A stretch of DNA of 64,000 bases, taken from positions 62,001-126,000 of the forward strand of contig DAISJM010000002.1 in assembly GCA_036821485.1 (NCBI GenBank). Reading direction: 5' to 3'. Made by a program: the position numbers and the translations under genes. Below are positions 50,715 to 58,486 of the stretch, piece after piece; the first letter of the stretch is position 1, and the number at the start of each line of letters is the position of its first letter. The notes beneath the pieces were generated by a model. The model had not been told where the DNA came from. It ran no database searches and worked only from the letters and a program-made list of their open reading frames with translations. This DNA is from DAISJM01 sp036821485 (GTDB lineage: Bacteria; Verrucomicrobiota; Kiritimatiellia; CAIQIC01; JAGNIJ01).

Positions 50715-52328
50715 CTATGGCAGATTGTACCGCCCCGGCGATATGATGTTGTTGGGGTCCAGCACCTTCTTCAGTTCGCGGACGGTCTTCCAGAAGCTGT
50801 CGCCTGCCGTCACAATCGACGACATTGACTGCGGCCCCACGCGGTACGGGATGAATCCCTGCCGGATGAAGTCCTCTGTCAGCTCATCGTTACATGCATG
50901 CGCCGCGGCGATGCGACTGGGCTCGTTGCGATCGAATGCCAGGTTGATCACACACTCGAGCGATTTGCCGTCGATCATGTTCAGCGTGACATAGGGCGTG
51001 AAGTTGTATTTGCGGAATACCCGCTCCGTGTGCTCCATCGCCTTGCGTGTAATCTCGCCGTCCGCGGGCAGGAACGGCACACAATAGAGCATGCCGCAAC
51101 GCCCCTGGTCCGGATTCAGGCCGGGCACCGCCGGCACCTCGCCCAAGGGCCAGTACACGCTGTCCATCGCGGCGTCACTCGGCACGCCCTTGGCCATTCC
51201 ATAGAGCGGCTCCACCGCCGCAAGCAACGCCTGCTTGCGCCGGAACCAGGCGAAACGCGAGAGCTTGCCGCACACCGATTTGCCAAGTTTGAGCAAACCG
51301 TCCGTCATGAACATCACGCGCGCTTTACCACGCAAGGCGCGCCGGATTTCGCTCCGCGCCGCCGCCAGTTGCCCGCGCGTTCCGAGCATGCCGCCCACCG
51401 CGCTCCACGGGCCAAAACCCTCCTGCTCCAGAATCTTCCCCGCCAGCACGCGCAGACTGCCGTCGTCGCTTCCGTACTCCGCGCGCAGCCGGCGGTAGAT
51501 CTGCGGCGCCATCGCAATCTGCGTCCGCTCGCGATTCGCAATGTGCACGACGGTGCGCAGAATGTCGCGTCGCCGCAGGTCCGCAAACGCGTCCACCATC
51601 GCGGCAAGCTGATCCTCCTCGTGGATACGCGCGACTACCGCCATGTGCGCCTCGCACTGCGGGATCAGGTCCACCGCGGCCGCCGTCACCACTCCGAAGT
51701 TGGACTGCTGGAACAACCCGTCCAGCGACGGGCCCACGCCGTATTTGTAGAGGTAGGTGGTTTTCGCATCGGCGAAGTGACCGAAGCCGGTCCGCAGAAG
51801 CTGTCCGTTGCCGAGCACAACCTCGAGGCCCGACAACGCCTCCGCGCGCGACGAGAAATAGCCGATGCCGCGCTCCAGCGCATTGCCGATCAGGCTCGTG
51901 CTCAACGCAGATCCGGTCACGTTGAACATGAGCGGTAGTTTCTGTTCCTGCAGATGCTCATAGAGTTGCCGCTGCGTCACGCCCGGCTCAACCAACGCAT
52001 AGTGGCCCGGCACGTTGACCTCGCGAATGCGATTCATACGGCCGAGATCTACAATCACCACGTCATCAAATACCGGCAAGCGTGAGCCGAGCCCCCAGTT
52101 GCAGCCGCAACTGATGGGATGAAGGGGAACCTTGTGCGCGTTCGCGATGCGAACCACGTCTTGCACATCCTGTGTCGTCCCCGGTCGAAGCACGGCAGGA
52201 ATCGATCGCTTCAGGCCGCTGACATTCCCCATGTACGCGGCAAGCGATGCGGCATCCGCGTAGACGTTATGCTCGCCGAGCAGGCGTACCCATTCCTGGA
52301 GAGCGCTGGAAAGATGTCCTCGTTGCAC
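50715..52328 (-). CDS. FAD-binding oxidoreductase (VAO family)
   Basis: 537 residues with the vanillyl-alcohol-oxidase FAD fold. The PP-loop region is VLRPGTTQDVQDVVRIANAH, HPISCGCNWGLGSRLP and NRIREVNVPGHYALVEPGVT. Next come GNALERGIGYFSSRAEALSG and LFQQSNFGVVTAAAVDLIPQ, and the C-terminal LKKVLDPNNIISPGRYN. Related enzymes oxidise phenols, hydroxy acids or sugars. The start is a GTG at 52328 with only a weak GGAA upstream; an upstream ATG is not available in frame. Confidence 0.85.
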   Translation of the reverse strand: MQRGHLSSALQEWVRLLGEHNVYADAASLAAYMGNVSGLKRSIPAVLRPGTTQDVQDVVRIANAHKVPLHPISCGCNWGLGSRLPVFDDVVIVDLGRMNRIREVNVPGHYALVEPGVTQRQLYEHLQEQKLPLMFNVTGSALSTSLIGNALERGIGYFSSRAEALSGLEVVLGNGQLLRTGFGHFADAKTTYLYKYGVGPSLDGLFQQSNFGVVTAAAVDLIPQCEAHMAVVARIHEEDQLAAMVDAFADLRRRDILRTVVHIANRERTQIAMAPQIYRRLRAEYGSDDGSLRVLAGKILEQEGFGPWSAVGGMLGTRGQLAAARSEIRRALRGKARVMFMTDGLLKLGKSVCGKLSRFAWFRRKQALLAAVEPLYGMAKGVPSDAAMDSVYWPLGEVPAVPGLNPDQGRCGMLYCVPFLPADGEITRKAMEHTERVFRKYNFTPYVTLNMIDGKSLECVINLAFDRNEPSRIAAAHACNDELTEDFIRQGFIPYRVGPQSMSSIVTAGDSFWKTVRELKKVLDPNNIISPGRYNLP

Positions 52329-52531
52329 GCGAAAAGGGTTCCAAACGGCCCGAAGCGTGTCGAGCCAAACTTTGCGGACATCGAGGTAGGGCGAACCCTC
52401 CGGGTGAGCCGCTTATCCCAATCCGCTCGGTCGGGGCTCCTCGCCCCACCTTCCCCCGGATCGGTGCCGGATTGTATTTCCCATGAACTACTATACGTTC
52501 TTGGTGTCGAATCCTCACAGAAGGAGCCATC

Positions 52532-53056
52532 GTGGACATTGCCGCCCATGTACTTTACGGCGTTACGGTTTGCAGCCGCGCGGGGCTTGCGGGCGGGCGT
52601 GGCGGCACGCGTGGCATCCGCATGTGGCGGGAACCCACGGTCTGGTGGGCTGCGTTCTTTGGCCTGCTGCCGGACATGGCCTCAATGTGGATACCCTTCA
52701 TCGTGCACGCTATTTCAGGCGCGCCGGGGAATTTCTTCCACTATTTCGATGGCCACTGGCTGGTCGTCTACCGCCTGTTTCACAGCCTCGTGATGTCGCT
52801 GGGCGTGGCGGCCATCGTCTGGGTCTGGCGCCGGCCCTTCTTCGCGGCAACCCTCGCATGGCCGCTGCACGTGGTGATGGACTCGGTCTCGCACTCCACG
52901 GGGAAGTTCCAGACGCTGCTGTTCTATCCGTTCAGTGAATGGGGCATCAACGGCATCGCCTGGTGGCGACACCCCAACTTCGTTCTGAGCTACTGGCTCG
53001 CCCTCACCGCCATCTGGCTCGCGCTGTTCCTCTGGCGCCGGATGAAGTCGGCGTAG
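52532..53056 (+). CDS. YdjM/DUF457-like membrane-bound metal-dependent hydrolase
   Basis: 174 residues from a GTG at 52532 with a good ribosome binding site (AGAAGGAGCC). Membrane segments include WWAAFFGLLPDMASMWIPFI and WLALTAIWLALFLW. Conserved polar residues within or near them are DIAAHVLYG, LLPDMASM, YRLFHSLVMS and HVVMDSVSHSTGKF; His/Asp residues at these places are the presumed metal ligands of the YdjM-like family. Function unproven. Confidence 0.8.
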   Translation: MDIAAHVLYGVTVCSRAGLAGGRGGTRGIRMWREPTVWWAAFFGLLPDMASMWIPFIVHAISGAPGNFFHYFDGHWLVVYRLFHSLVMSLGVAAIVWVWRRPFFAATLAWPLHVVMDSVSHSTGKFQTLLFYPFSEWGINGIAWWRHPNFVLSYWLALTAIWLALFLWRRMKSA

Positions 53057-53082
53057 CGGCGGATCTGCAAGCAGGTCCGACT

Positions 53083-54246
53083 CTACGCAATCGCTGCTTC
53101 GGGACGGTCAAGTATGGGGAAGCGGATGCTGACCAGGGTGCCGACCGCGGGGCGGCTTTGAAGATGGATCGTGCCTCGGTGGCCTTCGATGACTTTCTTC
53201 GTGATAAACAATCCAAGCCCCGTGCCGTTGAACTTCTTGGTGGTGAAGAACGGGTCGAACGCATGCTGTATCTGTTCCTGGCTCATGCCGCAGCCGTTGT
53301 CCGCCACCTGCACCTCCGCCAGGTCCCCTCGTATCTCGCACGAGACACGCACAAACCCGCACTGCTCGGGAGATGCCTCGATGGCATTAACCACCACGTT
53401 CTGGATGGCGCGCACAATCTGAAGCTGGTCAGCGGCAATTGCGGACAGCCCGCACGCTGACGAGAACTCGAGCCGCACCCCTCTCTTCACGGCCTGCGGA
53501 TCCACGGTTTGAATCACATCACGCACCAGTTCACCGATCGGCACCGGCTGCATCCGCTGCGGGTCCTTGCGGCTCAGGCTGAGCCACATATCCGTCATCT
53601 CCTTGCAGCGCAGCGCGCTCTTCTCGATCATCTCGAGATACTCGGCCGTCTCGGACCAGCGATCCCCCATCTGTTCCCGGCAGGATCGCAGCTCATCGGC
53701 CAGCAATTCCACGTAGCCCATCACGGCTGTCAGCGGGCTGCGCAGATCGTGCACCAGCTCGGCGGACTTTTGCCCCAGTTCGGCCATGCTCTGCTTGCCG
53801 GCCAACTCCTCCGTGAGCTGTTCGTTCAACAGCTTCAGATCCTTCTCCGTCCGCCAGCGCCGCCGCTCCAATCGTGTCCGCCGAACGTTGCGACCGATGA
53901 CCTCTTCCATCTCGCGCGCGTCGAATGGTTTCTTGAGATAATCGTTCGCGCCGAGGCGAATCGCCTCCTGCGCCGTCTCGAGCGAACCAAAGCCCGTGAG
54001 CATGATCACCGACACGTTGGGATCGATGGAGCGGATATCACGCAGGCCCTCAATGCCGGTTTTCACCGGCATGCGAATATCCATGATGATGGCATCCGGC
54101 TCGTGTTGCTCGAGCATCTGGATGCCCCAGTCCACGGAGTCGGCGCAGAGCACGTTGTACTGGTTCTTCAGAAGAATGCGCAGGCTCTCACGGGGCCCGC
54201 GCTCGTCGTCGATCACCAGGATCTTCGGCTGCTCTGCATTGGCCAT
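53083..54246 (-). CDS. Receiver-histidine kinase fusion protein
   Basis: 387 residues. Residues 1-125 are a response-regulator receiver (ILVIDDERGPRESL, phosphoacceptor Asp56 in IIMDIRMPVKTG, Thr84 and Lys106 in YLKKPFD). Residues 130-160 are a coiled coil. The kinase core follows: His166 in ELVHDLRSPLTAVMGYVELL, the N-box NVVVNAIEASPE and G-boxes DNGCGMSQ, TGLGLFITKKVIEGHRG. No membrane segment. Receiver-before-kinase order suggests it acts inside a phosphorelay rather than as a primary sensor. It lies 9 bp downstream of the FadL-like gene, suggesting cotranscription. Confidence 0.9.
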   Translation of the reverse strand: MANAEQPKILVIDDERGPRESLRILLKNQYNVLCADSVDWGIQMLEQHEPDAIIMDIRMPVKTGIEGLRDIRSIDPNVSVIMLTGFGSLETAQEAIRLGANDYLKKPFDAREMEEVIGRNVRRTRLERRRWRTEKDLKLLNEQLTEELAGKQSMAELGQKSAELVHDLRSPLTAVMGYVELLADELRSCREQMGDRWSETAEYLEMIEKSALRCKEMTDMWLSLSRKDPQRMQPVPIGELVRDVIQTVDPQAVKRGVRLEFSSACGLSAIAADQLQIVRAIQNVVVNAIEASPEQCGFVRVSCEIRGDLAEVQVADNGCGMSQEQIQHAFDPFFTTKKFNGTGLGLFITKKVIEGHRGTIHLQSRPAVGTLVSIRFPILDRPEAAIA

Positions 54247-54255
54247 GACACTCTC

Positions 54256-55533
54256 CTAGAACGTATACGTATACGACAGGTTGAACAGCTGCGAACTGAG
54301 ATCGTAGCTGCCCACGTACGCCGGGTTGACGTTCACATCGATATCCCGCTCGTCAAAGATCGAATACGCATAGCCCACGTCGAAGGTGTGCTTGCCGTGC
54401 GTGTAGCCCGCCCCGACGCTCAACACGTGCCGGTCGGCGTCCGGCAGCGTCGGTGCCAAGGTCTCATCCGGGATCGGGCTCTCGATGAACATGTACCCCG
54501 CGCGCAGGGTGACGGCCTTCGTCACACCCCAATCGGCGCCGAAGCCGAAGGTCCAGCTGTCGTCCCAATCCTGGACATATTCGGTCTGGGGCAGCAGCGC
54601 CGTATCCCGGCCTGCATCGAACTTGAGTGTGTCGTACTGCGAGAATTCGATCCACTCCACATCTGCTTCGAGCCAGAGCGACTCACCGACCTTGAACGCG
54701 TAGCCGAGGGCGGCGATCGCGGGGAAAGTGATCTCCGTGCCAAAGCTGCTGCTGGAGCGAATGAAGGACAGCGCCGCCGGAATCTGGTCGGCGGGAATGT
54801 TGTCCACCCGGAAGTCGCCATCGTAGTCCACCGTCACTGCGGAACGATAGGTCGCCGCCAGCCGCTGGCTCTTGGTGATCTCCCACGTCACGCCGATGTT
54901 GCCCCCCAGCCCCTCTCCGGTCGATTCGATCTCCGCTTCGCCATCACGAACCGGTGCTCCAACCACCGCGCTCCACGGATAGACCTGCTGCATGTTGAAG
55001 GTCGAACTATAGAGGTCGGCACCAATGCCGATCAGGATCTTGTCGCCCAACTTGGCGGCGAAACTGGGGTTCAGGTTAACCACGCTCAGCTCCGCAAGGT
55101 AGGGAGCAAGGTAGCGCATGGATCCCGACTCGGACCACTCGGTCGACTGGCCGAAGGGAACAGAGAGGCCGAAGCCGGCAGCGAACCGGCCTTCTTCGCC
55201 CAGCGGCAGGCCAAAGTAGAGCGCCGGCAGCACCTTCAGGTTGTTCTCCGTCGTCTCGCTGAATCCGAGCACGGAGTTGAAATCAGATTTCGCGTAAACG
55301 AACGTCGCGCCGACTTCGGCCTCGACGCCCTCGAGATACATCAGGTTCGCGGGATTGTGTTCAACAGCCGTGGCGTTCTCCACTATGGCAATCTTGCCCC
55401 CGGGCCGTCCCAACGCCTGCGCATCTTCCGGCGGATTCCGGAACCCGCTGCCCGGCGCCGCAACCGCCGCAGCCAGCAGAATAACCACCACGCTCACAAC
55501 CCTCTTCGCGCAGACACATGTCACGTCTTTCAT
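54256..55533 (-). CDS. FadL/OMPP1-type outer membrane protein
   Basis: 425 residues from the ATG at 55533, which is preceded by GGAGGAG. It has a signal peptide (VVSVVVILLAAAVAAPGSG) followed by GFRNPPEDAQALGRPGGKIA, where the FadL family has its N-terminal hatch (normally GxG...A...A). Alternating beta strands to the end (TFGFGADWGVTKAVTLRAGY, DVGYAYSIFDERDIDVNVNP) finish with the aromatic terminus LFNLSYTYTF, as in outer-membrane barrels. FadL proteins pass hydrophobic molecules across the outer membrane. Confidence 0.87.
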   Translation of the reverse strand: MKDVTCVCAKRVVSVVVILLAAAVAAPGSGFRNPPEDAQALGRPGGKIAIVENATAVEHNPANLMYLEGVEAEVGATFVYAKSDFNSVLGFSETTENNLKVLPALYFGLPLGEEGRFAAGFGLSVPFGQSTEWSESGSMRYLAPYLAELSVVNLNPSFAAKLGDKILIGIGADLYSSTFNMQQVYPWSAVVGAPVRDGEAEIESTGEGLGGNIGVTWEITKSQRLAATYRSAVTVDYDGDFRVDNIPADQIPAALSFIRSSSSFGTEITFPAIAALGYAFKVGESLWLEADVEWIEFSQYDTLKFDAGRDTALLPQTEYVQDWDDSWTFGFGADWGVTKAVTLRAGYMFIESPIPDETLAPTLPDADRHVLSVGAGYTHGKHTFDVGYAYSIFDERDIDVNVNPAYVGSYDLSSQLFNLSYTYTF

Positions 55534-55640
55534 TCTACTCCTCCGTGAATTCACCAGTCCGGCGGGAGAGTACGCAACCGATGCTCCTGGCGACTGTTTG
55601 TTTAGCAGGCTTCGTGCCAATCGTAGGATGCCATCCTGTT

Positions 55641-55656
55641 GTAGGGGTCCCCCTAC
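55641..55656. other. Short hairpin GTAGGGG-TC-CCCCTAC
   Basis: A 7-bp perfect stem lies between the O-methyltransferase stop and the FadL-like start. A T run is absent, so it is not called a terminator. The 196-bp gap shows nothing else. Confidence 0.4.
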
Positions 55657-55729
55657 GAACCGCAAGATGTGGGAACGCAATGCCCCTGCCGCAACGTCCA
55701 GCAAGGCGCCGGCGCACAGTTTTGAACGC

Positions 55730-56824
55730 TTATCCCTTGAGGCCCAGGATGATGCCGTGATCACGTACAAGCTGGCGACGAGTGACCGTCGCAAATCCCG
55801 CATCCTTCATCCATGTTTCGTATTCAGACCAAGTGTAGAGCATTCCCTCGCCGGTCGCGAGTGTCAGGAAATAGGGAGAACCCATCGCCGCGCTGAGCGG
55901 ACCCCTCCGATCGTTCCGCTGCATCATGTTGAAGACCATGACCGCCCCACCCGGCGGCAACGCCTCAAAGGCCTTCCGCAGCAACGCCCGGTTCTTCGCC
56001 TCGGACCAGATCGTCATGAAATGTGCAAAAAGTATGCAATCGACGCCCTTCGGAAACGGATCTTCGAAACAATCGCCCGCCACCGCATCCACCCGCCCAT
56101 CCAACCCGGCCTTGGCGATGTTCGCACGCGCAATGGCTCCTACCGAAGCTGAGTCGAACACCGTGGCCTTGAGAGAAGGATATCGCTGCGCGAGTTCGAT
56201 GACGTTGGTCCCGTTTCCGCCACCGACATCCAGCACGTGCGAGAACGCGCCAAAATCGACCGCTTCGACAAGAAGATGATTCGCCTGCGCTGAAATCCCT
56301 TCCATCGCCTGCTGGAAAATCCTCTCCAATTCCGGGTACCCAGCCAATCGCTCGTAGAGCGTGCCGCCTTCCCCCGCAAATTCGGCCAAACCCACGTTCT
56401 TATTGGCTTTCAGAGCATCGACAAAGGCATACAACGGGCGGTAGTTGATGAAATGCTGCCACGCAATGACCGGACAAATATTCCGTTGCTTGTCGCGATT
56501 CAGCAACTCGTTCGCCATGCGCGTGTTGGAATAGAGATCACCATTCTTTCGAACCAAACCGAGCGCCGTGCAACCCAGCAGAAGAATCCGCGCGGGTTTT
56601 TCATCAATGTGAAGCGCCGAGGAAACACCGGCCTGCGTAAGCGGCGCTCTGCGAGCCAGAAGCGTGAAGAGATCCAGTTGCACCGCCGCGCTCAGCGTCT
56701 GAAAGAAGATGTGACCACCCATCACCAGGTAATACTTCTCAATCTGGCGACGAAAAACGCAGCACTCCAGAAAGCGCTGCCAGACAAGCTGCAAGGATGT
56801 GCGGAAAATCTTTCTCGGCGCCAT
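55730..56824 (-). CDS. O-methyltransferase with winged-helix dimerisation domain
   Basis: 364 residues from the ATG at 56824, chosen because GGAG lies 8 nt upstream. The N-terminal domain is the plant-OMT/hydroxyneurosporene-methyltransferase dimerisation type (LDLFTLLARRAPLTQAGVSS, ARILLLGCTALGLVRKNGDL). The SAM domain has VLDVGGGNGTNVIELAQRYP, TVFDSASVGAIARANIAKAG, AGDCFEDPFPKGVDCILFAH and ALPPGGAVMVFNMMQRNDRR. Acceptor unknown; small phenolic or polyene molecules are usual. It is divergent from the ketosynthase operon across a 408-bp gap. Confidence 0.87.
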   Translation of the reverse strand: MAPRKIFRTSLQLVWQRFLECCVFRRQIEKYYLVMGGHIFFQTLSAAVQLDLFTLLARRAPLTQAGVSSALHIDEKPARILLLGCTALGLVRKNGDLYSNTRMANELLNRDKQRNICPVIAWQHFINYRPLYAFVDALKANKNVGLAEFAGEGGTLYERLAGYPELERIFQQAMEGISAQANHLLVEAVDFGAFSHVLDVGGGNGTNVIELAQRYPSLKATVFDSASVGAIARANIAKAGLDGRVDAVAGDCFEDPFPKGVDCILFAHFMTIWSEAKNRALLRKAFEALPPGGAVMVFNMMQRNDRRGPLSAAMGSPYFLTLATGEGMLYTWSEYETWMKDAGFATVTRRQLVRDHGIILGLKG

Positions 56825-56945
56825 CACTCGCTCCGATCGAAGCGGAACTCCGAACCTCCCCCGCCGCGACGCCGACTCCATCGCGTGCGCGATTACTCCA
56901 CGTAACATCTTGGCCAGCACGGCGATTGGCAAGCACAAACGTGTT

Positions 56946-57168
56946 CTATCCACAGAGTTATTAACAAGTTCGTGTGCATAACCAGAACGCGAAATGACCC
57001 CTCGCCCTCGTCCGCCACGACCCTTTTTCTTGTTGCAAATACTTAGGGTTTCTGTTTTTCTGTATACAAATTTGTACGGGGCGGCGCTCTTTTTTCACTT
57101 CTGAGTGTACAGATTTGTTCACAGCTTTGAACAGTTGCAGGGACTTATCAACAGGCTGTTGTGGATAA
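56946..57168. promoter_or_regulatory. Cluster of DnaA-box-like sites in an AT-richer gap
   Basis: Nonamers close to TTATCCACA lie at 56946-56954 (CTATCCACA), 56958-56966 (TTATTAACA), 56973-56981 (minus, TTATGCACA), 57115-57123 (TTGTTCACA), 57145-57153 (TTATCAACA) and 57160-57168 (minus, exact TTATCCACA). The gap also holds the palindrome TACAAATTTGTA (57065-57076) and the inverted repeat TGTTCA-N6-TGAACA (57116-57133). It could be an origin or a DnaA-controlled promoter region. The plus strand stays C-rich on both sides and no dnaA is nearby, which argues against oriC. No gene is seen in 56825-57232. Confidence 0.5.
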
Positions 57169-57232
57169 TGTGCGGTGGCACTGGCAGAGCGGACGGCGCA
57201 GAGACTGGGCACAAGGAAGGATCTGACTCAGG

Positions 57233-58486
57233 ATGGCGTTCCTAGCCAGACAGAACAGGGTGGTCGTGACCGGCGTTGGCATTCTTGCCGCGAACGGAAT
57301 CGGAAAATCGCTCTTCTGGAAAACACTTCTCGCGAGCCAAAGCGGCATCGGCCTCATCACCCTCTTCGACAGTTCCAACACGCCCTGCAAGATTGCCGGC
57401 GAAATCAAGAACTTCGACGCCGCGAAATACATCGACCGCCATATGAAGCCCAATCGCATGGGCCGCTTCACCCAACTCGCTCTGGTGGCCACCCAGATGG
57501 CGATTGAGGACGCCGGTTACGATTTGGAAACCCTCCGCCCGATCCAGAACCTGCCGCTCGTTCTCGGCGTCAGCACCAGCGCCGTGGATATCCTCGAAAA
57601 TCACGTGCGCCAGATCGAAAAACGAGGCGCGGACAACGGCATCCCCTACAGCACCTACGCCTTCATGCCGCACGCCGCCGTCAGTACGATCACCACCTGC
57701 CTCGGCCTGAACACCTATCCCGTCACCATCTCCACCGCGTGTGCCGCGGGACTGGATGCCGTATCCATGGCCTATTCGATGATCCGCTCCGGCAGGGCCG
57801 ACGTGGCAATTGCCGGCGGCGCCGATGCCCCCATCACCCGGACAGGCTTCACCAGTTTCGCAGCAGCCGGCTTGGTTTCAACGCGCGATCTGGACCCCTC
57901 CCGCGCCAGCCGCCCATTCGACCTGGACCGCGATTCCGGCGTCATCTCGGAAGGCTCCGGCGTCGTGATCCTCGAGAATCTGACCCACGCCCTGTCGCGC
58001 GGCGTCGACCCCTATCTCGAGGTCACCGGCTACGGCATGAATACCGACGCACATGCCGACCTGCCGGGCTGCGGCCTTGATGAGACCATGCGGATGGCTC
58101 TCGCCAACGCCGGGCGCCGGCCCGAAGATGTGGACTATATCTGCGCGCACGGTCCTGGACATCCTGTTCTCGACCGCATCGAAACCGAGATGATCAAGAA
58201 GACACTCGGCAAGCGCGCGTACGATATCCCCGTATCCTCCATCAAAGGCGTGACCGGCAATCCCCTCGCCGCCGCCGGTCCGATGCAGTTGGTTACCTGC
58301 GCCCTCGCGTTCCAGAACGGCATCGTCCCTCCCACGGCCAACTGCGAAAAATCCGACCCCGATTGCGATCTCGACTACGTGACCGGCAAGCCGCGAAAAG
58401 CCCATCTGGAATGCGCAATGATCAACAGCCATGGGCTCGGCGGCCGGAACTGTTCGCTCGTGGTACAGCGCGTAATCACGGCATGA
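57233..58486 (+). CDS. Beta-ketoacyl synthase family protein with a Cys-His-Asn site
   Basis: 417 residues of the FabF/KAS II type. The nucleophile is Cys170 in VTISTACAAGLDAVSMAYSM; the first His is His306 in YICAHGPGHPVLDRIETEM. Lys338 is in place in SSIKGVTGNPLAAAGP, but the second catalytic His (normally KSMTGH) is Asn343. The end, NSHGLGGRNCSLVV, matches the family. KAS III uses Cys-His-Asn, so condensation remains possible, but chain-length or substrate may differ. It heads an operon with two histidine kinases and a sigma-54 activator, overlapping the first kinase by 4 bp. Confidence 0.88.
   Translation: MAFLARQNRVVVTGVGILAANGIGKSLFWKTLLASQSGIGLITLFDSSNTPCKIAGEIKNFDAAKYIDRHMKPNRMGRFTQLALVATQMAIEDAGYDLETLRPIQNLPLVLGVSTSAVDILENHVRQIEKRGADNGIPYSTYAFMPHAAVSTITTCLGLNTYPVTISTACAAGLDAVSMAYSMIRSGRADVAIAGGADAPITRTGFTSFAAAGLVSTRDLDPSRASRPFDLDRDSGVISEGSGVVILENLTHALSRGVDPYLEVTGYGMNTDAHADLPGCGLDETMRMALANAGRRPEDVDYICAHGPGHPVLDRIETEMIKKTLGKRAYDIPVSSIKGVTGNPLAAAGPMQLVTCALAFQNGIVPPTANCEKSDPDCDLDYVTGKPRKAHLECAMINSHGLGGRNCSLVVQRVITA

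Noticed and set aside
53509..55548. 679-codon plus-strand open frame antisense to the receiver-kinase and FadL-like genes
   Set aside because: Both minus-strand products have clear family features and sensible starts.
55641..55656. Intrinsic terminator after the O-methyltransferase
   Set aside because: The hairpin has no following T run on the relevant strand.
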